Shown piece after piece: positions 30,633-36,009 of a DNA stretch of 36,009 nucleotides (position 1 is its first letter; every line of letters begins with the position of its first letter). Source of the stretch: an uncultured Lachnospiraceae bacterium (lineage in GTDB: Bacteria > Bacillota > Clostridia > Lachnospirales > Lachnospiraceae); assembly GCA_900315055.1 (NCBI GenBank), contig OMXP01000026.1, forward strand, positions 1-36,009. Direction: 5' to 3'. The notes beneath the pieces were generated by a model. It ran no database searches. It saw only the letters and a list, made by a program, of their open reading frames with translations, and was not told where the DNA came from. The position numbers and the translations under genes were made by a program.

Positions 30633-32201
30633 ATGCCTTCCTGGCTGAACAACGCAGTATTTTATGAGATTTATCCCCAGTCCTTTCAGGACTCGAATGC
30701 GGATGGCATCGGTGATCTGAACGGCATCATCTCGAGGCTGGACTATGTGCGCTCCCTTGGCTGCAATGCGATCTGGCTGAATCCGCTCTACGTCTCTCCG
30801 TTCAAGGATGCGGGCTATGATGTCGCGGATTACAAGAAGGTGGCACCCCGCTACGGCAGCAACGAGGATCTGTACCGTCTCTTCGGGGAGGCTCACAGGC
30901 GCGGCATGCACGTGCTGCTGGACCTTGTCCCGGGACACACATCCGAAAAGCACCCCTGGTTTCTGGAGAGCTGCCGCCCGGAGAGGAATGCCTATACGGA
31001 CCGGTACATCTGGACGGACAGCGCGTTTCAGGGGATTGCAAATCACCTGTATATCGCAGGGGATACGGACCGCGACGGCTGCTACATGCTGAACTTCTTC
31101 AAGAGCCAGCCTGCCCTGAACTACGGGTGGCTTCACCCGAATGAAGAGTGGCAGATGGGGATCGATGATCCCGCCTGTGTTGCAACCCGCGATGCGATGG
31201 TCGAGGTAATGACGTTCTGGCTCTCCCACGGGGCGGACGGGTTCCGCGTGGATATGGCGGACTCCCTGGTCAAGGGCGACGATGAGAAGAAGAGCGGCAC
31301 CTGCGCAGTGTGGCGGGATATCTTCTCGAAGGTGCGCCCGAAGTTCCCGGATGCGGCCTTCGTCTCCGAGTGGGACAACCCGGAGCTCTCGCTGAACGGC
31401 GCGGGCTTCGACATGGACTTCTATCTGAACAACCGCGGGAACGGCTACACGACGCTGGCAAGAGACTTTGTAAATTACGACGCCAACTATAAACGCGGCG
31501 TTACCCGCCCGGAGGACCACTCCTACTTTAAGAAAGACGCCGGCGGAGACATCACAAGGTTTTTGAAGGACTATCTGAAGCGCTATGAGGCGACAAAGGA
31601 TCACGGCTTCATCAGCATCCCGACCGGTAACCACGACACGCCCCGCATGGTGGGAAGTCTCACGGACCGGGAGGCACTGCTGGCCGAGGCGTTCATCCTA
31701 ACGCTTCCCGGTGTGCCGTTCCTGTACTATGGCGATGAGATCGGCATGCGCTATCAGAAGGGACTTGTGAGCAAGGAAGGCGGCTATCAGCGGACCGGCA
31801 CCCGTACCCCGATGCAGTGGGATGCGACGAAGAACCACGGCTTCTCCACCGGTGCCGAGGATACGGTGTACCTGCCGACCGATCCTTCCGCGGACGCACC
31901 GACGGTGGAAGAGGAGGAGAAGGATCCTGCTTCTCATCTCAACACGATCCGCAACATCCTGATTCTCCGCGAGAACACGGAGGAGCTGCAGGCGGACGGA
32001 TCCTTTGAGGTGGTAAACAAAGGCAACGAGGTTCCGTTCCTTTACCGGAGAGAGGACATGCTCCTTGGCGTGAATCCGACGGGAGAGACCAGAGAGGTGG
32101 AGATTGACAGGGACCGGTCGGTGGTCCTGAAGATCGGTGAGGTGACGCCCGGAGCAAAATCGATCACCATGGGACCGCAATCCTTCTGCATCCTTCTGTA
32201 A
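30633..32201 (+). CDS. alpha-amylase family (GH13) glycoside hydrolase
   Basis: This intracellular enzyme (522 residues, no signal) resembles alpha-glucosidases and oligo-1,6-glucosidases acting on short glucosides. Catalytic residues are nucleophile Asp207 (DGFRVDMAD), acid/base Glu246 (FVSEWDNP) and Asp335 (TGNHDTPR). The N-terminal YEIYPQSFQDSNADGIGDL is typical of the oligo-1,6-glucosidase side of GH13. The Cterminal beta domain (about 435-522) is present. Bond specificity cannot be decided from these motifs; trehalose- or sucrose-active relatives remain possible. AAATTGGAGGAAG precedes ATG 30633. Confidence 0.88.
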   Translation: MPSWLNNAVFYEIYPQSFQDSNADGIGDLNGIISRLDYVRSLGCNAIWLNPLYVSPFKDAGYDVADYKKVAPRYGSNEDLYRLFGEAHRRGMHVLLDLVPGHTSEKHPWFLESCRPERNAYTDRYIWTDSAFQGIANHLYIAGDTDRDGCYMLNFFKSQPALNYGWLHPNEEWQMGIDDPACVATRDAMVEVMTFWLSHGADGFRVDMADSLVKGDDEKKSGTCAVWRDIFSKVRPKFPDAAFVSEWDNPELSLNGAGFDMDFYLNNRGNGYTTLARDFVNYDANYKRGVTRPEDHSYFKKDAGGDITRFLKDYLKRYEATKDHGFISIPTGNHDTPRMVGSLTDREALLAEAFILTLPGVPFLYYGDEIGMRYQKGLVSKEGGYQRTGTRTPMQWDATKNHGFSTGAEDTVYLPTDPSADAPTVEEEEKDPASHLNTIRNILILRENTEELQADGSFEVVNKGNEVPFLYRREDMLLGVNPTGETREVEIDRDRSVVLKIGEVTPGAKSITMGPQSFCILL

Positions 32202-32220
32202 CATCTGATTTCATATGAGG

Positions 32221-32258
32221 AGAGCCCTGACACAGTTGACGCTGTGCCAGGGCTCTTT
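32221..32258 (+). terminator. terminator after the GH13 gene
   Basis: AGAGCCCTG (32221-32229) plus CACAG (32231-32235) pairs with CTGTG (32242-32246) plus CAGGGCTCT (32248-32256), with one internal mismatch, followed by TTTT overlapping the stem end. It also lies at the 3' end of the convergent pyrophosphatase gene, but without a T run in that direction. Confidence 0.8.
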
Positions 32259-32280
32259 TGAGTATGCGCGATTATTTTAC

Positions 32281-33936
32281 TTACTGGTACCGGTCGATCA
32301 CCTGCGTGATCTTCGGCAGGATCTGCGCCTTGCGGGAGAGGACGTCCTGCTGGAAGCTGTGGTCCTCACCGGTCAGATCCGGGAAGGCCTCCTGGGCCCA
32401 GGAGGAGCGGTTGCCGCCCGCATAGATGACAGAGCCGTTCTCCACGACGCTGGTGAAGACAACGAGGCACAGGTCGACGGCCTTTTTCTTTGCAAAGGAA
32501 TCAACGGAGGGCTGAATGCCGGCGCTCTCCTTGCCGAACTGACGGGCGGAGGAGACCATGACCTGCGAGATCGAGACCTTGATGTTCTTGATGTCGTAGA
32601 ACTTGATGTCCTGGTTGATCATCTCACCCATCGACTTGCCGTCGGTGTTCGCGGACACCGTGAAGATATCCTGGGCAAACTCCTCGATGTCGAGGTCTGC
32701 GATCGCTGCGAGGATGTTCGCGGTCTTCCGGTCTCTCTCGGTGGTCGTCGGGGAGTGGAAGTCCATTGTGTCCGAGAGCAGGGCACCGAGGAGGAGCCCC
32801 GCAAGATCCGTCGGGATCGGGATCTGGTTCTCGCGGAAGATGGTCGCGACGATCGTTGCGGATGAGCCGACGATTTCATTTCGGAAGGAGATCGGCTGCG
32901 TCGTCGAGAAGTCGTTGATCCGGTGATGATCGATGACCTCGAGCACCTGGGCCTTCTCGATGGCCCGGACCGACTGGGAGAACTCGTTGTGATCCACCAT
33001 GATGATCTTCTTGTTCTCCGCGTTCATGATGTGATACCGTGCCGCATAGCCAAAGAGCTTTCCGTCCTCGTCCACCACGGGGTAGATGTGGTAGCGGGAG
33101 CGGAGCATCTTGGTGCCGACGTCCTCGGCAAGCTCGAAGGTCTTGAACGTCACGAGCTTTGTCTTCATGATGAGGGAGACCGGCGGTGCGAAGTACAGGT
33201 AGCGGGAGGTGTTCATGGCCCCGTGGCCGGATGAGATGATGGGGCAGTGGTGTTCCTTTGCGGCCGCAAGGACCTCCGGCTCCACTTCCTTTGCCCAGAC
33301 CGTGATGAGAACGGCGGCGCCCTTCTCGATTGCCATCTTCTGGGCGCTCGGATCATCGCCGATGATGACGATCCGGTCCCGGATGTCGTAGTTCTTCAGG
33401 TTCTCCTCGTCGGTCATCGCGATCATCGAGACCTTGCCGTTGAGGTGGGTCTCTGGATCATCATAGAGGATGGTGCCGTCGATGACCTTTGCGAAGTTGG
33501 CAACCGGCGTCTTCGAGAGGATGCCGATGTTGAATGCGGTATCACCGAGGCCGACTGCGGCGATGTCGCTCTTGGTCACAAGACCGACGAGCTTCAGGTC
33601 GTCATCGACGACGCCGCAGTAGGTGTGGTTTTCCTCCTGCATGAGCCTCAGGGACTCCATGATGGTGGTGTCCGGTTTGATGTAGGTCAGAGGGTCGAGG
33701 CGGATCTCGGAGAGCTTGACTCTCGCATCGGTGAGGAGCATCGGCTCCTCGAAGTGAAAGCGCTGCAGAAGGTAGCGCGTCTCCGCATTCAGTGTGCCGA
33801 GACGGCACGGGATGGCGCGGATACCCTGCGTTCTCTTGTAAAAGGCGTAGCCGATTGCCGACGCCACGGAGTCCGTGTCCGGGTGCTGATGCCCTGTGAC
33901 ATAGACCGTATCACTGACCTTGTAAGTTTTCTCCAT
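32281..33936 (-). CDS. ppaC: manganese-dependent inorganic pyrophosphatase with CBS and DRTGG domains
   Basis: Family II pyrophosphatases split pyrophosphate to drive biosynthesis. The 551-residue protein begins with the DHH-type metal motif GHQHPDTDS (His16, Asp20, Asp22). Its catalytic domain is interrupted by a regulatory insert: a CBS domain near 75-130, a DRTGG-like domain (about 160-240) and a second CBS half near 255-300. The DHH motif follows in VIDHHRIND, and the C-terminal DHHA2 domain (about 420-551) contains the FTVSANTDGK stretch. CBS-containing pyrophosphatases are known to be inhibited by AMP/ADP and activated by ATP or diadenosine polyphosphates. GAGGGG precedes the start. Confidence 0.9.
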   Translation of the reverse strand: MEKTYKVSDTVYVTGHQHPDTDSVASAIGYAFYKRTQGIRAIPCRLGTLNAETRYLLQRFHFEEPMLLTDARVKLSEIRLDPLTYIKPDTTIMESLRLMQEENHTYCGVVDDDLKLVGLVTKSDIAAVGLGDTAFNIGILSKTPVANFAKVIDGTILYDDPETHLNGKVSMIAMTDEENLKNYDIRDRIVIIGDDPSAQKMAIEKGAAVLITVWAKEVEPEVLAAAKEHHCPIISSGHGAMNTSRYLYFAPPVSLIMKTKLVTFKTFELAEDVGTKMLRSRYHIYPVVDEDGKLFGYAARYHIMNAENKKIIMVDHNEFSQSVRAIEKAQVLEVIDHHRINDFSTTQPISFRNEIVGSSATIVATIFRENQIPIPTDLAGLLLGALLSDTMDFHSPTTTERDRKTANILAAIADLDIEEFAQDIFTVSANTDGKSMGEMINQDIKFYDIKNIKVSISQVMVSSARQFGKESAGIQPSVDSFAKKKAVDLCLVVFTSVVENGSVIYAGGNRSSWAQEAFPDLTGEDHSFQQDVLSRKAQILPKITQVIDRYQ

Positions 33937-34010
33937 GTAACCCCTCGATTCAGCTGTCCCTCCCCGGGAACAGGATTTTCTGCTGATACTTTAACACAGC
34001 TTACGGGCGC

Positions 34011-34048
34011 AAAAAAGCCGGTGCAGAGGATTTCTCCGCACCGGCTTT
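34011..34048 (-). terminator. terminator of the GH28-like gene
   Basis: AAAGCCGGTGC (34014-34024) pairs perfectly with GCACCGGCTTT (34038-34048). Read on the minus strand, the stem is followed by six T, just after the GH28-like stop at 34062. Confidence 0.85.
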
Positions 34049-34061
34049 AACCTTATGAAAT

Positions 34062-35172
34062 TCAGCCGATTGCCTGAAGCTCAGCCCCGTTCATGGCTTC
34101 CACATGAATGTTGGAAAGCTCGATGACAGGCTGTTCCTTCTCGGGATCCTGCTGGCAGCAGACAGCGGTCTTCACGTCGGTGCCGGTGATGTTCTCGATG
34201 GAAACATCGCGGACTGACAGGCAGCTCCTGTCACATCCGATGTGGATCGCCTCCCGCACCTCGTTGATCTGAATCCCGTCAAAGAGCACCTGGCAGATCT
34301 GCCCCCCTGCGGCCCTTGCGGGAAGAGATGCGGATGCCGCAGTCCGTGCTGTAGATCAGGCAGTCCCGGACAAGAATGCTGCGGATCCCGCCGGCGCTCT
34401 CCGGTCCCATGTGGAAGGCATTGCGGCCAGCCGTGAAGTAGCAGCGGCGCACCTCCACGTCCTCGAGAGGACGGGTGCCAGCCGCAAAGTCGGTCACAGC
34501 TCCTGCGGAGACGGCAACGCAGTCGGAACCTGTGGAGAAGTGACAGCCCTCGATGATCACGCGCTTTGAGGAGTCGGCAATAAGCCCCGGACTGCACTTT
34601 CCGCGGGTGCGGAGCGTCAGCCCCTGGAGCGTTGTGTTCTCACAGCGAAGGAGACGCAGCGCCCCGTGGGGTGCCCCGTCGATCGTAAATTCCTTGAGGC
34701 GGACATTCCGGCAGTTCGAGAACTGCAGGAGAACCTGCGGCAGGAAATGATCCGGTCCCTTAAAGACGCGCTCCGACACCGGGATGCCGGACATTGCCAT
34801 GTCGCGAAGCAAAGCGATGTCACCGGCAAGGCGCTCTTCGTCGACGGAAAACGCCTCTTCCTTTACATGGAAGGTGCCATGGCCGTGAAGAAAGACATCC
34901 GTGCAGCCATCCGCGAGGATCATCGGGGATGCGGCGATGCAGTCGATCCCGTCAAAGCGCGTTGCGACCTCCGGGTAGAAGGAGGGATCCTCATTGAAGT
35001 AGATGTCGCACCCGTCCTCGAGGCGAAGCTCCATGTTGGAGCGAAGCCGGATGGGGCCCGATCTCCAGCTGCCGGCCGGTACCACGACGGTGCCGCCATC
35101 CATCGGCAGCGCATCGATCGCAGCCTGAATCGCATTCCAACCGCTCGTCTGATTGTTACACCGAATCTCCAT
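34062..35172 (-). pseudogene. GH28 (polygalacturonase-like) gene broken by a frameshift
   Basis: The reading frame encodes a right-handed beta-helix protein of the GH28 pectinase type (AIQAAIDALPMDGGTVVVPAG at the start, repeated V-x-I/L-x-x-C turns later). It shifts frame at a six-C run (34302-34307; G6 in the sense strand). Upstream the frame reads RISSRKGRRG and then stops soon; the correct continuation QVLFDGIQINEV lies in another frame and is restored by removing one G. Canonical GH28 residues also look changed: the NTD site reads CSPG, GDD reads GSD and GHG reads GRNA. ATG 35172 is the likely start; a TTG at 35250 has no ribosome site. A sequencing error in the homopolymer cannot be excluded. 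Confidence 0.75.
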
Positions 35173-35228
35173 CTGAAAATGAAACCCTTCCGGAACCGCC
35201 TGTCTGGTCCTGCCCCTTGAATGGCAAA

Positions 35229-35243
35229 TTGAAAGCGCTAATG
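35229..35243. promoter_or_regulatory. cre-like / LacI-family operator ahead of the GH28-like gene
   Basis: TTGAAAGCGCTAATG has the AGCGCT palindromic core and matches most positions of catabolite-responsive elements bound by CcpA and related LacI-family repressors. It lies just downstream of the predicted minus-strand transcription start, a place where a bound repressor blocks elongation. Carbon control of a plant-sugar gene would fit. Confidence 0.6.
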
Positions 35244-35264
35244 TCCACAATTTTATTCGAATTT

Positions 35265-35292
35265 ATTGTACAACTATTCCAAAAAGAGACAA
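35265..35292 (-). promoter_or_regulatory. promoter of the GH28-like gene
   Basis: On the minus strand, TTGTCT (35287-35292) and TACAAT (35265-35270) are spaced by 16 bases. The predicted start near 35258 precedes the cre-like site. Confidence 0.55.
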
Positions 35293-35516
35293 CAAGCTGC
35301 CAATGAAAATCGATAAAACTGTGTATCTGCCTAAAACATGCCCAAAGAAATGAGATACCAGAGGGCTAAATGCCGAAAACGATTCGACGGGGAAACGTTA
35401 ACTGTCAAAAACACGATGCAAAATTAACCGTATCTTAACAAAAACCGGGCGACCTTTTGGGCAGACTACGCATGAACAGGGGCAGAAAGTGTTAGCGCCG
35501 GGTTAAAGGAAGAAAA
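35293..35516. other. AT-rich non-coding stretch
   Basis: This part of the 326-base gap between the GH28-like and toxin genes is clearly more AT-rich than the surrounding genes. I see no convincing coding frame, RNA gene or repeat. It includes the T/A-rich run TTAACCGTATCTTAAC near 35424 with no paired hexamer. Confidence 0.5.
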
Positions 35517-35541
35517 AAGCACCGGCTCCTCACCGATGCTT
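35511..35541 (-). terminator. terminator after the toxin gene
   Basis: AAGCACCGG (35517-35525) pairs with CCGATGCTT (35533-35541), one G-U pair, seven-base loop. In the minus-strand direction TTTTTT follows. It ends transcription of the RelE/ParE-like gene. Confidence 0.8.
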
Positions 35542-35576
35542 TACAAACAATTATCGTTCACATTGACCAAACCTTT

Positions 35577-35912
35577 TTACTCATCAATCGGATCATGCCT
35601 CAGTTCAGCCATCTGATCCGAATTCAAGGTAAATCCATCCTCCTGCAGGCCCTTATTCTGGTCTCTGCCTTGATAAATGATATCAAGAACATTAACTTCT
35701 TTTCGATCTTCGTAGATCATGAAGTAAATAAAATAGTTCTTAACACTGATCCGACGAAAGCCCATATCTCCCCACGGCTGCTCCGGTATTGTCTTTACCG
35801 TTGGAGCCCTATAGGACAGTTCTTCGATTGCATCCAAAAATGCATTTACATGGTTTTCTGCTGCAGATTTGTTGATCAGTTCTTTTGCTATGTATAAGGC
35901 AATATTACTCAC
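35577..35912 (-). CDS. RelE/ParE-family toxin, apparently N-terminally truncated
   Basis: The 111-residue frame matches the RelE/ParE toxin fold from its first helix on: YIAKELINKSAAENHVNAFLDAIEEL, then PWGDMGFRRISVKNYFIYFMIYED and VLDIIYQGRDQNKGL (in part). Family members usually have about 15 more residues before this helix, forming strand one. Here an in-frame TGA stands directly before the GTG at 35912. The 97 bases upstream show no antitoxin frame. The gene is therefore either a fragment at a rearrangement junction or a toxin with an unusual start. ParE poisons gyrase and RelE cuts mRNA; which applies cannot be told. Confidence 0.7.
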   Translation of the reverse strand: MSNIALYIAKELINKSAAENHVNAFLDAIEELSYRAPTVKTIPEQPWGDMGFRRISVKNYFIYFMIYEDRKEVNVLDIIYQGRDQNKGLQEDGFTLNSDQMAELRHDPIDE

Positions 35913-36009
35913 TCAAACTTCCCACTTGGCGAATAGCCAAGAGTAAACACTACACATAGGTTACTGACCTGTTTGGCATTCCGCTTGACTTTCTCAGGCT
36001 ACCGTCTGA
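35913..36009. other. window-edge sequence, possible mobile-element end
   Basis: No intact gene is present. On the minus strand all three frames carry stops within 30 codons. One frame ends in a GTGA overlap with the toxin start (residues SPSGKFE, then stop), which may be chance. The abrupt loss of toxin similarity at 35912 suggests that a foreign or rearranged segment begins here. Confidence 0.35.

Noticed and set aside
29646..31634. Minus-strand frame of 662 codons
   Set aside because: It spans the opposite strand of three well-supported genes (rfbD, HAD, GH13) and has no domain signature.

Overview
The window reads like a chromosomal segment of a moderately high-GC Gram-positive anaerobe, most likely a Clostridia member of the Lachnospiraceae type. 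The evidence is strong AGGAGG ribosome sites, purine and TPP riboswitches with U-tract terminators, an ECF thiamine transporter, LuxS, an LTA-synthase-family protein, a lipoprotein ModA and a selenium/molybdenum hydroxylase cluster. This is inference from gene content; no rRNA or tRNA gene is seen.

Region 1 (1-8277) is a purine-catabolism operon. After the 3' end of a group II intron comes a promoter and a guanine-class riboswitch whose terminator reuses aptamer bases, so ligand should switch the operon ON. The genes are guanine deaminase (guanine to xanthine), the three xanthine dehydrogenase subunits (Mo, FAD, 2Fe-2S), a domain-swapped XdhC maturation factor, a cysteine-desulfurase-like enzyme and YedF. 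The last three belong to the known selenium-dependent molybdenum hydroxylase gene set. Genes overlap or are closely packed, which suggests coupled expression.

Region 2 (8278-15658) supplies molybdenum and its cofactor. A structured leader that resembles a molybdenum-cofactor riboswitch and ends in a terminator precedes moeA, a MobB-MoaA fusion, modA, modB and modC. moaC (minus strand) and a MOSC-MogA fusion follow. MoaD, MoaE, a MobA/MocA nucleotidyltransferase and SelD are not in the window.

Region 3 (15659-28768) starts with a TPP riboswitch and thiT, then an ABC-F (Uup/YfmR-like) ATPase. Next are a secreted protein of six related repeats, a small unknown protein, a membrane-anchored D-Ala-D-Ala carboxypeptidase, an LTA-synthase-family protein, luxS and a TPR-like protein. 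A GH32 sucrase and a CYTH-domain protein follow on the minus strand.

Region 4 (28769-36009) carries rfbD, a HAD phosphatase-like gene and a GH13 glucosidase-like gene on the plus strand. On the minus strand are a CBS-containing family II pyrophosphatase, a frameshifted GH28-like gene behind a cre-like operator, and a RelE/ParE-like toxin that appears to lack its N-terminus. The right end looks like a rearranged accessory boundary.
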